Made by a program: the position numbers and the translations under genes. DNA of 64,000 nt, from assembly GCF_963973895.1 (NCBI RefSeq), contig NZ_CAXBBF010000001.1; one strand, given 5' to 3'. The notes beneath the pieces are model-generated. The model was not told the origin of the DNA. It saw only the letters and a list, made by a program, of their open reading frames with translations, and made no database searches. Positions 41,670-51,592 of the stretch are shown here, piece after piece (the stretch's first letter is position 1; the number at the start of each line of letters is the position of its first letter). The DNA is from Porticoccus sp950063125 (GTDB taxonomy: Bacteria > Pseudomonadota > Gammaproteobacteria > Pseudomonadales > Porticoccaceae).

Positions 41670-43589
41670 ATGGGCAAGATAATCGGAATTGACCTCGGCA
41701 CCACCAACTCTTGTGTGGCTGTACTTGAGGGCGACAAGCCGAAAGTGATCGAAAATGCCGAGGGCACGCGCACCACGCCGTCCATCGTCGCATTTGCCGA
41801 AGACAATGAAATCCTGGTGGGCCAGTCAGCCAAACGCCAGGCAGTGACCAATCCCAGCAATACCCTGTTCGCCGTCAAGCGGCTGATTGGTCGTCGCTTT
41901 GAGGATGATGTCGTGCAGAAAGACATCAAGATGGTGCCCTACAAAATTGTCAAGGCGGACAATGGTGATGCCTGGGTGGAAGTCAAAGGCGACAAAAAGG
42001 CGCCACCGCAGATTTCAGCCGAAGTGCTGAAGAAAATGAAGAAGACGGCTGAAGATTATCTGGGCGAGAAAGTGACTGAAGCTGTCATCACAGTGCCGGC
42101 TTATTTTAATGACTCCCAGCGGCAGGCAACCAAGGATGCCGGTCGGATTGCGGGCCTTGATGTCAAGCGCATCATCAATGAGCCCACTGCGGCTGCGCTT
42201 GCCTACGGCATGGATCGGGATCCCGGTGATCGCGTTGTGGCAGTCTTCGATCTGGGTGGTGGTACCTTTGATATCTCGATCATTGAAATCGCCGATGTGG
42301 ATGGTGAGCACCAGTTTGAAGTGCTGTCCACGAATGGTGACACATTCCTCGGGGGTGAAGATTTTGACCTGCGATTGATCGAGTACCTGGCCGCCGAGTT
42401 CAAAAAAGACAGCGGCATAGACCTGCACAGCGATCCGCTTGCGCTACAACGTCTCAAAGAGGCTGCGGAAAAAGCCAAGATTGAGCTGTCGTCCAGTCAG
42501 CAAACTGAAGTGAATTTACCCTACATTACTGCCGATGCTACCGGTCCGAAACACCTGGTGGTCAAGTTGACTCGCTCCAAACTCGAGTCTCTGGTGGAAG
42601 AGCTGGTTGCCCGCTCCATGGAGCCGGTGAAAATGGCCCTGAAAGACGCCGGTAAATCTGCTTCAGAAATTGATGACGTCATTCTGGTGGGTGGTCAGAC
42701 CCGGATGCCCATGGTGCAAAAATATGTCACTGATTTCTTCGGCAAAGAACCGCGCAAGGATGTCAACCCCGATGAGGCTGTGGCCGTTGGTGCTGCGATT
42801 CAGGCAGCGGTAATGTCTGGTGAAGTAAAAGACGTACTATTGCTGGATGTGACACCCCTGACCCTGGGTATTGAAACCATGGGCGGTGTGGCGACACCTC
42901 TGATCGAGAAAAACACCACGATTCCGACGAAAAAATCGCAAATTTTCTCAACGGCAGATGATAACCAGCAAGCAGTAACGGTTCACGTCGTACAGGGTGA
43001 ACGCAAGCAGGCAGCCGGCAATAAGTCATTGGGCCGTTTTGACTTGGCTGACATTCCCCCGGCACCTCGCGGCATGCCTCAGATTGAGGTGACTTTTGAC
43101 ATTGATGCAAATGGCATTCTCAATGTTAGTGCCAAAGACAAGGCTACCGGAAAAGAGCAGTCCATTATCATCAAGGCTTGCTCTGGCCTCTCAGATGACG
43201 AAATCGACAAAATGGTCAAGGATGCCGAGGCAAATGCCGCCGAGGACAAGAGATTTGAAGAGCTGGTGAGTTCCCGAAATGCTGCGGACGGCCTCGCCCA
43301 TGCCGCCAGGAAAACGCTGGAAGAAGCGGGCGACAAGGCCAGTGCTGAAGAGAAAGAGGCGATTGAGTCTGCTATCAAGGGCGTGGAAGATGCCGTCAAA
43401 AGTGATGACAAGGAGGGGATCGATGCCGCCGCGAACACGCTTTCCGAGGCCTCTGCTGCGCTGGCACAGAAACTTTACGCCGAACAGGCTGAGGCTCAAC
43501 CTGAGGGGGCAGAGTCGTCCGAGGGCAGCACGTCTGATGACGCAGTGGATGCTGAATTCGAAGAAGTGAAAGACGACAAAAACAAGTAG
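41670..43589 (+). CDS. dnaK: Molecular chaperone DnaK (Hsp70)
   Basis: A 639-residue ATP-driven chaperone. The N-terminal ATPase contains IIGIDLGTTNSCVAV (residues 3-17), IINEPTAAALAYG and VFDLGGGTFDISI. The substrate-binding domain begins near residue 390 (LLDVTPLTLGIETMGG), and the helical lid ends in an acidic tail (DAVDAEFEEVKDDKNK) carrying the EEVKD-type end. Length and motifs are standard. It lies between grpE and dnaJ. Confidence 0.98.
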   Translation: MGKIIGIDLGTTNSCVAVLEGDKPKVIENAEGTRTTPSIVAFAEDNEILVGQSAKRQAVTNPSNTLFAVKRLIGRRFEDDVVQKDIKMVPYKIVKADNGDAWVEVKGDKKAPPQISAEVLKKMKKTAEDYLGEKVTEAVITVPAYFNDSQRQATKDAGRIAGLDVKRIINEPTAAALAYGMDRDPGDRVVAVFDLGGGTFDISIIEIADVDGEHQFEVLSTNGDTFLGGEDFDLRLIEYLAAEFKKDSGIDLHSDPLALQRLKEAAEKAKIELSSSQQTEVNLPYITADATGPKHLVVKLTRSKLESLVEELVARSMEPVKMALKDAGKSASEIDDVILVGGQTRMPMVQKYVTDFFGKEPRKDVNPDEAVAVGAAIQAAVMSGEVKDVLLLDVTPLTLGIETMGGVATPLIEKNTTIPTKKSQIFSTADDNQQAVTVHVVQGERKQAAGNKSLGRFDLADIPPAPRGMPQIEVTFDIDANGILNVSAKDKATGKEQSIIIKACSGLSDDEIDKMVKDAEANAAEDKRFEELVSSRNAADGLAHAARKTLEEAGDKASAEEKEAIESAIKGVEDAVKSDDKEGIDAAANTLSEASAALAQKLYAEQAEAQPEGAESSEGSTSDDAVDAEFEEVKDDKNK

Positions 43590-43632
43590 GGCTTGTTCTA
43601 CTTGGAATGCCCGGCATGCCAGTGCCGAAAGC

Positions 43633-43693
43633 AGGCGCGGTTTCCAGTCCGCGCCTTGCCGTGTCCGGTGTGCTGCCAAGGCAGTGCGCCGGA
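43633..43693 (+). other. Two hairpins between dnaK and dnaJ
   Basis: AGGCGCGG pairs with CCGCGCCT (43633-43656), and TCCGGTGTGCTGCC pairs imperfectly with GGCAGTGCGCCGGA (43664-43693). Neither has a T run. They may be RNA processing or stability elements that set the lower level of dnaJ. Confidence 0.45.
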
Positions 43694-43748
43694 CAACATG
43701 ATAATTACTGCCTCTGGCAGTGAACCCAACCAGAGAAGTTGAAACGCA

Positions 43749-44879
43749 ATGGCCAAACGCGATTATTACGAAATTCTCGGTGTTGCCAAAAACGCCTCCG
43801 CTGACGAAGTTAAAAAAGCCTACCGCCGGATTGCGATGAAAAATCACCCGGACCGGAATCCGGACAATAAGGCGGCGGAAGATGTATTCAAGGAAGCTAC
43901 CGAGGCCTATGAGGTGCTTTCCGATAAAGAGAAGAAAGCGGCCTACGATCAATACGGTCATGCCGGGGTGGACCCCAATGCCGGATTTGGCGGTGGTCAG
44001 GGTGGCCCCGGGTTCGGTGGTTTCAGCGATATTTTCGGCGATGTTTTCGGCGATATTTTTGGCGGTGGTGGCCGCGGCAGGGGCGGCCCTATGCGGGGTT
44101 CAGACCTGCGCTATGATATGCAACTCGACCTCGAAGATGCGGTAAAAGGTAAAACGGTCCAGATCAGGGTGCCTACCCTGGTCAATTGTAAAACCTGCGA
44201 CGGCTCCGGTGCCAAAAAAGGCAGCACGCCAACCACTTGTGGTACTTGCGGTGGTCATGGTCAGGTGCGCATGTCGCAGGGCTTCATTGCTGTTCAGCAG
44301 ACTTGTCCGACTTGTCGGGGTCGCGGTCAGGTTATTTCTGATCCCTGTGGAGTTTGCCATGGTCAGGGTCGCGTACAGGAAAGCAAGACGCTGTCTGTCA
44401 AGGTTCCTGCCGGTGTTGATACCGGTGATAGGATTCGTCTAGCGGGTGAAGGTGAAGCCGGGCCGGAGGGTGGTCCTCCGGGCGACCTTTATGTTCAGAT
44501 CCACGTTCGCGAGCACTCGTTGTTCAAGCGCGAGGGTAGAAACCTGTATTGCGAAGTGCCGATCAGTATTGTGGATGCCATTCTGGGTGGAGAAATTGAG
44601 GTGCCGACGCTGGATGGTCGGGTGAAATTGAAGATTCCCCCCGAAACCCAGACCGATCGGGTCTTTCGCCTGCGGGGCAAGGGTGTCGCCAGCGTGCGCG
44701 GCGGTGGCCCTGGCGACCTGCTTTGCCGGGTTGTCCTCGAAACGCCAGTGAACCTCAATGCCGAGCAGAAAGAATTGTTGCGCCAGCTCCAGGAAAGTCT
44801 CGAAAAAGGCAAGCACTCACCCAAAAGAGCGTCCTGGTTTGAAGGTGTGAAAAAATTCTTTGATGGCTTTACGATATAG
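43749..44879 (+). CDS. dnaJ: Molecular chaperone DnaJ (Hsp40)
   Basis: A 376-residue DnaK co-chaperone. The J domain (1-70) includes the HPD motif (NHPDRN). The Gly/Phe-rich linker (about 75-110, GFGGGQGGPGFGGF) is followed by the zinc domain with four CxxCxGxG repeats (CKTCDGSG, CGTCGGHG, CPTCRGRG, CGVCHGQG) and then the C-terminal peptide-binding domains. A complete type A DnaJ. Confidence 0.98.
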   Translation: MAKRDYYEILGVAKNASADEVKKAYRRIAMKNHPDRNPDNKAAEDVFKEATEAYEVLSDKEKKAAYDQYGHAGVDPNAGFGGGQGGPGFGGFSDIFGDVFGDIFGGGGRGRGGPMRGSDLRYDMQLDLEDAVKGKTVQIRVPTLVNCKTCDGSGAKKGSTPTTCGTCGGHGQVRMSQGFIAVQQTCPTCRGRGQVISDPCGVCHGQGRVQESKTLSVKVPAGVDTGDRIRLAGEGEAGPEGGPPGDLYVQIHVREHSLFKREGRNLYCEVPISIVDAILGGEIEVPTLDGRVKLKIPPETQTDRVFRLRGKGVASVRGGGPGDLLCRVVLETPVNLNAEQKELLRQLQESLEKGKHSPKRASWFEGVKKFFDGFTI

Positions 44880-44937
44880 TGATTATCTGCACACAGGCCC
44901 CATTTGGTGCTTTGTGCCATCAGTATGAGATATCTCG

Positions 44938-45741
44938 ATGACGCGAATAGCAGTTACCGGCGCTGCCGGCCGTATGGGCAAGGCGCTGATTGAAGCGGTT
45001 GCCCTGAATCCCTCTATGCAGCTCACGGTTGCCCTGGAGCGGCCTGGCAGTTCCCTAATAGGCGTTGATGCCGGTGAGCTGGCGGGTGTCGGTTCCAATG
45101 GCGTCAAGGTGCTCGGTGATATCCGTCAGGCGCTGGAACAATTTGATGTGCTGATCGATTTCACCGCCCCCGATGCCACGCTTGTGAATGTCGAGGCCTG
45201 TGCCGCCAGCGGTCGCAAAATGGTGATAGGCACCACCGGTTTTACCCCGGAACAGCGCACTCAACTGATTTCCCATGCGGACCGCACTGCCTTGTGTATG
45301 GCATCCAACTTCAGTACCGGGGTAAATTTGTGTTTCAAATTGCTGGATATGGCGGCCAGCGTGCTGGGTGATGAAGTTGATATTGAGATTTACGAGGCCC
45401 ACCACCGACATAAGGTTGATGCCCCCTCAGGCACAGCACTGAGTATGGGTGAGGTGGTCGCCAGCGCGCTGGGTCGTGATCTGAGCGAAGTCGCTGTTTA
45501 CGGTCGCGAGGGACAGATGGGCGCGCGTGATCGGCAAACCATCGGTTTTGCCACTGTCCGGGCCGGTGATATTGTCGGCGACCATACAGTGATGTTTGCG
45601 GCTGAAGGGGAGCGGGTGGAAATTACCCATAAAGCCTCGAGTCGTATGTCGTTTGCCCGCGGTGCCGTTCGTGCCGCTGGCTGGTTACAGGAAAAACAGA
45701 CCGGCCTGTTTGATATGCAGGATGTACTGGGGTTGAAGTAG
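44938..45741 (+). CDS. dapB: 4-hydroxy-tetrahydrodipicolinate reductase DapB
   Basis: A 267-residue enzyme of lysine/diaminopimelate synthesis. The N-terminal nucleotide loop is GAAGRMGKALIEAV (residues 7-20), and the signature EAHHRHKVDAPSGTAL (about 156-171) carries the catalytic His and Lys. Length is exact for the family. It starts 58 bases after dnaJ, in the standard dnaJ-dapB-carA position. Confidence 0.98.
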   Translation: MTRIAVTGAAGRMGKALIEAVALNPSMQLTVALERPGSSLIGVDAGELAGVGSNGVKVLGDIRQALEQFDVLIDFTAPDATLVNVEACAASGRKMVIGTTGFTPEQRTQLISHADRTALCMASNFSTGVNLCFKLLDMAASVLGDEVDIEIYEAHHRHKVDAPSGTALSMGEVVASALGRDLSEVAVYGREGQMGARDRQTIGFATVRAGDIVGDHTVMFAAEGERVEITHKASSRMSFARGAVRAAGWLQEKQTGLFDMQDVLGLK

Positions 45742-46235
45742 GCGGTACGACAGGCGATAGGAGGCTTTTTTCTCCACAACCTGTGCCCCGCTTAATAGCG
45801 ATTCTGTGCAGTTGCAGCGCTGGAAAAACTCTCCTGCCGGGTAAATACTGCCCAAAACTGTCAGTTGTAGAGGTGCAGTTGTAGAGATACAGTCAGCGAG
45901 ATTGAGCAGAGGGTGGTGACCATAATGCCGTTGTGGCAGTTTTGATGCGTCGGGCAACAGGAGTCGCCGTTTTTTGCCGCTGACCACCAGCTTGGAAATG
46001 GATTAGCACTGGACATCGGTATGCCTCTTGCCTAGAATATCGGGCTAGTTTCTGTTGACGTGAAACGCCCTGCAAAGACACAGGTGAAAAGCGCGATTGA
46101 ATGATTTGAAAGCGAGGTGAGACGTACGGTTTCATCTCGCTTTTTTGCAGCCTGATATCATTGAAATCAATGGGATAGTTTTTGATACGGGCAATTCCTG
46201 CAGTCCTGGATTCCCGGTAATTTGAGGAGGTTGCT
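45742..46235. other. 494-base carA leader region
   Basis: No gene is seen. The region holds an 11-base direct repeat CAGTTGTAGAG (45862-45872 and 45876-45886, 14-base period), then a terminator-like hairpin at 46109-46146. The length and the hairpin suggest a regulated leader (pyrimidine or arginine control is known for carAB in related bacteria). No ArgR or PurR site was recognised. Confidence 0.5.
46109..46146 (+). terminator. Intrinsic terminator or attenuator in the carA leader
   Basis: AAAGCGAGGTGA (46109-46120) pairs with TCATCTCGCTTT (46132-46143) with one G-T pair, an 11-base loop, and TTTTTT at 46141-46146. It lies 90 bases before the carA start. It may end the dapB transcript, attenuate carAB, or both. 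Confidence 0.75.
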
Positions 46236-47381
46236 TTGAATACCGATAGCCATCGGTCCGCCATTCTTGCACTTGAGGATGGCACTGTTTTCGAAGGCAT
46301 TGCCATTGGTGCGGAGGGTGTTTCCAGTGGTGAGGTGGTATTCAATACAGCATTGACGGGATACCAGGAAATTCTTACTGATCCCTCCTATGCCCGCCAG
46401 ATCGTGACACTGACCTACCCACACATTGGTAATACTGGTGTCAATGATGAGGACAACGAGTCTGACCGGATCTGGGCTGCGGGCCTGGTGATCCGGGATT
46501 TGCCGTTGATGGCAAGTAATTTTCGGTCCCGTCAATCGCTCGACGCCTATCTGAAGGCAAATAACATTCTCGGTATTGCCAATATAGATACTCGCAAACT
46601 GACGCGAATTCTGCGGGAGAAGGGTGCCCAGAATGGTTGTCTGATGGCGGGTTCTGTCGATCAGGCAAAAGCCTTGTCTTCGGCAAGAAGTTTTGCTGGT
46701 CTAAAGGGCATGGATCTGGCCCGGGAAGTGACGACCGCAAAATCCTACCTCTGGCGGGAGGGTACCTGGCGTCTCGGACAGGGTTGTTCAGTCCCCTCGG
46801 AAAAACCCTACAATGTTGTTGCCTACGATTTCGGCACGAAGCGGAATATTCTGCGTATGCTGGTGGATCGTGGCGCCAATTTGACGGTGGTCCCTGCGGA
46901 GACACCTGCCGCCGAGGTGTTGGCCATGAACCCGGACGGCGTGTTTCTCTCGAACGGCCCCGGCGACCCGGAACCCTGCGATTACGCCATCCGGGCCATT
47001 CGCGATATTCTCGACCACGATATCCCGGTGTTTGGTATTTGCCTGGGTCATCAGCTGTTGGCCCTGGCCAGTGGTGCCAGAACTGTAAAAATGAAATTTG
47101 GCCACCACGGTGCCAATCATCCGGTGAGAAGTCTTGATGACGGACTGGTATTGATTACCAGTCAGAACCACGGCTTCGCGGTGGACGAACAAACATTACC
47201 CGACAATCTGCGCGCAACCCACCGGTCATTGTTCGATGGATCATTGCAGGGCCTGCACCGCACTGACAGGCCGGCCTTCAGTTTTCAGGGGCACCCGGAA
47301 GCCAGCCCTGGTCCCCATGACGCTGCACCACTGTTCGATCATTTTTTTGAGCTGATCCGGGCCAGGCAGACCAAGGGCTAG
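46236..47381 (+). CDS. carA: Carbamoyl-phosphate synthase small chain CarA
   Basis: A 381-residue glutamine amidotransferase subunit providing ammonia for carbamoyl phosphate (arginine and pyrimidines). The start is TTG at 46236 after a very strong GAGGAGG site five bases upstream; no ATG competes. The N-terminal CPSase domain begins HRSAILALEDGTVFEG. The class I amidotransferase domain has the nucleophile Cys in VFGICLGHQLLAL, and His and Glu in HPEASPGPHD. It is followed by carB and greA. Confidence 0.97.
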   Translation: MNTDSHRSAILALEDGTVFEGIAIGAEGVSSGEVVFNTALTGYQEILTDPSYARQIVTLTYPHIGNTGVNDEDNESDRIWAAGLVIRDLPLMASNFRSRQSLDAYLKANNILGIANIDTRKLTRILREKGAQNGCLMAGSVDQAKALSSARSFAGLKGMDLAREVTTAKSYLWREGTWRLGQGCSVPSEKPYNVVAYDFGTKRNILRMLVDRGANLTVVPAETPAAEVLAMNPDGVFLSNGPGDPEPCDYAIRAIRDILDHDIPVFGICLGHQLLALASGARTVKMKFGHHGANHPVRSLDDGLVLITSQNHGFAVDEQTLPDNLRATHRSLFDGSLQGLHRTDRPAFSFQGHPEASPGPHDAAPLFDHFFELIRARQTKG

Positions 47382-47502
47382 TGCACGAATCCAGGTAAGC
47401 GGAGAGTGACAGTCGCTCCTGGTTACTGCTAAGTGGTTGTGATCTGCATTGCGTCCAGCAGGTAGTCCAAGCTAACGACAATTGCCATACTGACGATAAT
47501 TT

Positions 47503-50500
47503 ATGCCAAAAAGAACCGATCTTAAAAGTATCCTGATCCTCGGCGCCGGCCCCATTGTTATCGGGCAGGCCTGTGAGTTTGACTACTCGGGTGCTCAGGC
47601 CTGTAAAGCCCTGCGCGAAGAGGGTTACCGGGTGATTCTGGTGAACTCGAATCCGGCGACGATCATGACGGATCCGTCCATGGCGGATGCGACCTACATC
47701 GAGCCTGTGGAATGGCAGACCGTGGCCAAAATTATTGAGCGGGAGCGTCCCGATGCTCTGCTGCCCACAATGGGCGGGCAGACTGCACTCAATTGTGCCC
47801 TGGATCTGGCTCGCGAAGGTGTGCTCGAGAAATTTGGTGTCGATATGATCGGGGCTGATCGGGATGCTATCGATAAGGCCGAGGATCGCAATCGTTTTGA
47901 CAAAGCCATGAAAGCAATCGGGCTGGAAACGCCCAAGGCCGTTATCGTGCACAGCCTTGAGGAGGCACTACAGGTGCCGGACCAGTTCGGTTACCCCTGT
48001 ATTATTCGTCCGTCCTTCACTATGGGTGGTTCGGGTGGTGGTATTGCCTATAACCGCGAAGAGTTTGAAGAAATCTGTCGCCGGGGGCTGGACCTCTCTC
48101 CCACCAAGGAACTCCTGATTGACGAGTCCCTTATTGGCTGGAAAGAATATGAAATGGAAGTGGTGCGGGACAGGAATGACAACTGCATCATCATCTGTTC
48201 CATCGAAAATCTGGACCCCATGGGTGTACATACCGGTGATTCAATTACCGTAGCCCCGGCCCAGACCCTCACCGACAAGGAATACCAGATCATGCGCAAC
48301 GCTTCCATCGCGGTGTTGCGGGAGATTGGTGTGGAGACTGGTGGATCCAATGTGCAGTTTGCCGTGAACCCGGTGGATGGTCGGTTGGTGGTCATTGAAA
48401 TGAACCCCAGGGTGTCCCGCTCCTCTGCGCTGGCATCCAAGGCGACGGGCTTTCCGATTGCCAAGGTGGCAGCGAAACTGGCGGTGGGGTATACCCTGGA
48501 TGAACTGCAGAACGACATTACGGGAGGTGCCACCCCGGCTTCCTTTGAGCCCAGTATCGACTATGTGGTCACCAAGATTCCCCGTTTCGCTTTTGAGAAA
48601 TTCAGTGCAGCCAATGCCAAACTGACCACGCAGATGAAGTCGGTGGGCGAGGTCATGGCGATTGGCCGTACTTTTCAGGAATCCCTCCAAAAAGCACTCC
48701 GTGGCCTGGAGGTCGGGTCTGCCGGATTTGAACCCAAGGTGGATGTCAATACTGACGAGGGCCTGAATGAGTTGCGGGAGCAGCTCAGTGATCCGGGCGC
48801 AGAGCGTATCTGGTTCGTGGGTGACGCGTTTCGCGCTGGCATGTCTGTGGATGACGTGTTTGATCTCTGCGCTATTGACCCCTGGTTTCTGGCGCAGATT
48901 GAAGATTTGATCAGGGAAGAGCAAAAATTGGAGGGCCGGACACTGGGGAGTCTTGATGCCGACCAGTTGTACGCCCTTAAACGCAAAGGCTTTTCCGATA
49001 TTCGGTTGGCGAGCCTGCTCAACAGTTCAGAGACCGCCGTGCGTGAGTGTCGCAGAACCCTGAACATCCACCCGGTTTATAAGCGGGTGGATACCTGTGC
49101 TGCAGAGTTTGCCACCGCTACGGCATATATGTACTCCAGCTATGAAGAGGAGTGTGAATCACAGCCTTCAGACCGCAATAAAATTCTGGTTCTGGGTGGT
49201 GGTCCCAACCGTATTGGCCAAGGCATTGAGTTTGATTACTGTTGTGTGCACGCGGCGCTGGCCATGCGTGAGGACGGTTACGAAACGATCATGATCAACT
49301 GTAACCCCGAGACGGTATCAACGGATTACGATACTTCGGACCGTCTCTATTTCGAGCCTGTCACCCTCGAGGATGTGCTGGAAATAGTGCGGATTGAAAA
49401 GCCGGTCGGTGTGATCGTGCAGTTTGGAGGGCAGACGCCGCTGAAACTGGCACGCGCACTGGAGGCACAGGGTGTGCCCATTATCGGTACCACCCCCGAT
49501 GCCATCGACCGGGCAGAAGATCGTGAACGATTCCAGCAGATGATTCACAAGTTGGGATTATTGCAGCCGGCCAATGCCATTGTCCGCTCTGCTGAGGAAG
49601 CGATTGCCGCAGCTGCCGGGATCGGTTATCCGCTGGTCGTCAGGCCGTCCTACGTGCTCGGCGGGCGTGCTATGGAAATTGTCTATCGGGAGGAAGAGCT
49701 GCAACGCTATATGAGTCAGGCGGTGAGGGTCTCTGAAGACGCTCCGGTACTGCTTGATTACTTCCTTTCTTCGGCGGTAGAAGTAGACATCGATGCTGTC
49801 TCGGATGGTGAGCACGTGGTGATTGGTGCCATCATGCAGCATATTGAGCAGGCGGGTATTCACTCGGGTGACTCTGCCTGTGCGCTGCCGCCCTACAGTT
49901 TGCCTGAGGATGTACAAGATGAAATGCGCGAAACGGTCAAGGCAATGGCCGTGGAGCTCAATGTCAAGGGGCTTATGAACGTCCAGTTGGCGTGGCAGGA
50001 TGGCAAGGTCTACGTGATTGAAGTCAATCCGCGGGCCTCCCGCACCGTACCGTTTGTCTCAAAATGTATCGGTACATCGCTGGCAAAAGTGGCGGCACGT
50101 TGTATGGTGGGTGTATCGCTGGCGGAGCAAAATTTTACGACCGAGATTATCCCCGATTATTTCAGTGTCAAAGAAGCGGTCTTACCGTTCAATAAGTTTC
50201 CCGGCATTGATCCCATTCTTGGGCCGGAGATGAAGTCCACCGGGGAAGTGATGGGTGTAGGCGATACGTTCGCGGAAGCCTATGCCAAGGCGGAACTGGG
50301 TGCCAGTGACCCGATTCCCACTTCGGGAACTGCCTTCCTCAGTGTTCGGGAGCCTGACAAAGCCGGGATTGCGGCGGTGGCTCGCAGTCTGATCAATAGC
50401 GGGTTCAATCTGGTGGCCACCAGCGGAACCGCCCAAGTGATTGAAGATGCAGGGTTGCCGGTTGAACGGGTCAATAAAGTGAAACAGGGGCGTCCTCATA

Positions 50501-50721
50501 TCGTGGATATGATAAAAAATGATCAAATCAGCCTGATCGTCAATACCACAGAGGGTCGCCAGGCGATTGCCGACTCCTCTACCATACGGTCCAGCGCGGA
50601 ACAGCGGGGGGTGTATTACACAACAACACTCGCCGGTGGTCAGGCGGTCTGTATGGCCCTTGAGCAGAGTGGAGAAATCAAAGTCCGTCGGTTGCAGGAA
50701 TTGCACGAGAGGAATCAGTAA
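47503..50721 (+). CDS. carB: Carbamoyl-phosphate synthase large chain CarB
   Basis: A 1072-residue synthetase with two homologous ATP-grasp halves (about 1-550 and 551-935) and a C-terminal methylglyoxal synthase-like allosteric domain (about 936-1072). Conserved segments are seen in both halves: ILGAGPIVIGQACEFDYSG (N half) and VLGGGPNRIGQGIEFDYCC (C half). Its stop overlaps the greA ATG by one base, so it is the second gene of a carA-carB-greA operon as in Pseudomonas. Confidence 0.98.
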   Translation: MPKRTDLKSILILGAGPIVIGQACEFDYSGAQACKALREEGYRVILVNSNPATIMTDPSMADATYIEPVEWQTVAKIIERERPDALLPTMGGQTALNCALDLAREGVLEKFGVDMIGADRDAIDKAEDRNRFDKAMKAIGLETPKAVIVHSLEEALQVPDQFGYPCIIRPSFTMGGSGGGIAYNREEFEEICRRGLDLSPTKELLIDESLIGWKEYEMEVVRDRNDNCIIICSIENLDPMGVHTGDSITVAPAQTLTDKEYQIMRNASIAVLREIGVETGGSNVQFAVNPVDGRLVVIEMNPRVSRSSALASKATGFPIAKVAAKLAVGYTLDELQNDITGGATPASFEPSIDYVVTKIPRFAFEKFSAANAKLTTQMKSVGEVMAIGRTFQESLQKALRGLEVGSAGFEPKVDVNTDEGLNELREQLSDPGAERIWFVGDAFRAGMSVDDVFDLCAIDPWFLAQIEDLIREEQKLEGRTLGSLDADQLYALKRKGFSDIRLASLLNSSETAVRECRRTLNIHPVYKRVDTCAAEFATATAYMYSSYEEECESQPSDRNKILVLGGGPNRIGQGIEFDYCCVHAALAMREDGYETIMINCNPETVSTDYDTSDRLYFEPVTLEDVLEIVRIEKPVGVIVQFGGQTPLKLARALEAQGVPIIGTTPDAIDRAEDRERFQQMIHKLGLLQPANAIVRSAEEAIAAAAGIGYPLVVRPSYVLGGRAMEIVYREEELQRYMSQAVRVSEDAPVLLDYFLSSAVEVDIDAVSDGEHVVIGAIMQHIEQAGIHSGDSACALPPYSLPEDVQDEMRETVKAMAVELNVKGLMNVQLAWQDGKVYVIEVNPRASRTVPFVSKCIGTSLAKVAARCMVGVSLAEQNFTTEIIPDYFSVKEAVLPFNKFPGIDPILGPEMKSTGEVMGVGDTFAEAYAKAELGASDPIPTSGTAFLSVREPDKAGIAAVARSLINSGFNLVATSGTAQVIEDAGLPVERVNKVKQGRPHIVDMIKNDQISLIVNTTEGRQAIADSSTIRSSAEQRGVYYTTTLAGGQAVCMALEQSGEIKVRRLQELHERNQ

Positions 50722-51197
50722 TGCAAAAGATACCCATGACAGTTGAAGGCGCGACAAAACTTCGTCAGGAACTGGATAATCTGAAAAAAGTAGAGCGTCC
50801 CCGGATTGTTGCGGCCATAGCAGAGGCCCGTGCTCACGGTGATTTGAAGGAAAACGCAGAATATCATGCCGCTCGGGAACAGCAGAGTTTTGCCGAAGGG
50901 CGTATACAGGAAATAGAGAGCAAACTGAGCAATGCCCAGATTATTGATATCAAGAAGATTCCACAGGGCGATAAAGTAATTTTTGGCTGCACTGTGGATC
51001 TGATCAACCTGGATACCGAGGAGCGTGTGACCTACAAGATTGTTGGCGATGATGAATCGGACGTAAAATTGAACATGATCTCCTATCAGTCACCGATCGT
51101 TCGCGCCATGATAGGCAAGGAAGTTGGTGACATTGTGGTCGTTAAAACACCGGCCGGTGATGTGGAATATGAGCTTGACGATGTTCGGCATACCTGA
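50721..51197 (+). CDS. greA: Transcription elongation factor GreA
   Basis: A 158-residue factor that reactivates backtracked RNA polymerase. The N-terminal coiled-coil finger contains RIVAAIAEARAHGDLKENAE, with the acidic tip residues at DLKENAEYH. The C-terminal globular domain contains NMISYQSPIVRAMIGKEVGD. It overlaps the carB stop by one base. Confidence 0.97.
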   Translation: MQKIPMTVEGATKLRQELDNLKKVERPRIVAAIAEARAHGDLKENAEYHAAREQQSFAEGRIQEIESKLSNAQIIDIKKIPQGDKVIFGCTVDLINLDTEERVTYKIVGDDESDVKLNMISYQSPIVRAMIGKEVGDIVVVKTPAGDVEYELDDVRHT

Positions 51198-51215
51198 TGC
51201 CGAACGCCGCAATGT

Positions 51216-51536
51216 TCACTGCCGGGACGAAGGCAACCGCAACAGATTGGATAAATGCCGATTGGGTTGTTCTGCTCTTCTCAGCAGGAGCACAATATGC
51301 CCAATGGTTTGAACCACCTCTGCCCCTAGCGTATCCGTTAGGGTTTCAATGATCGTCTGCTTTACCTCGCGGTCGTCCACAGAAAGTTTCACTTTGATGA
51401 GCTCATGGTCATTGAGTGCGCGGTCAATTTCTGCGATAACTGATTCGGTGAGGCCTTTTGCGGCAACGGTGACCACCGGGTTCAGTTTGTGCCCCAGGCG
51501 TCGCAGATGCTTTTTGTCATCATTGGAAATTGTCAT
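51216..51536 (-). CDS. yhbY: Ribosome assembly RNA-binding protein YhbY (CRS1-YhbY domain)
   Basis: A 106-residue protein binding the large-subunit precursor. The start is the complement of 51534-51536 (MTISNDDKKHLRRLGHKL), and the family motif is NPVVTVAAKGLTESVIAEID, followed by ELIKVKLSVDDRE. It runs divergently from rlmE with 56 bases between, as in most gammaproteobacteria. The longer frame has no ribosome site. Confidence 0.95.
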   Translation of the reverse strand: MTISNDDKKHLRRLGHKLNPVVTVAAKGLTESVIAEIDRALNDHELIKVKLSVDDREVKQTIIETLTDTLGAEVVQTIGHIVLLLRRAEQPNRHLSNLLRLPSSRQ

Positions 51537-51592
51537 AGAATGGTTGTCCTCTAAAACGGCGCGTATTCTAGCCGAACTGATAACAGGTTGAT

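Noticed and set aside
48241..48924. 227-codon minus-strand frame opposite carB
   Set aside because: Antisense image of carB with no support.
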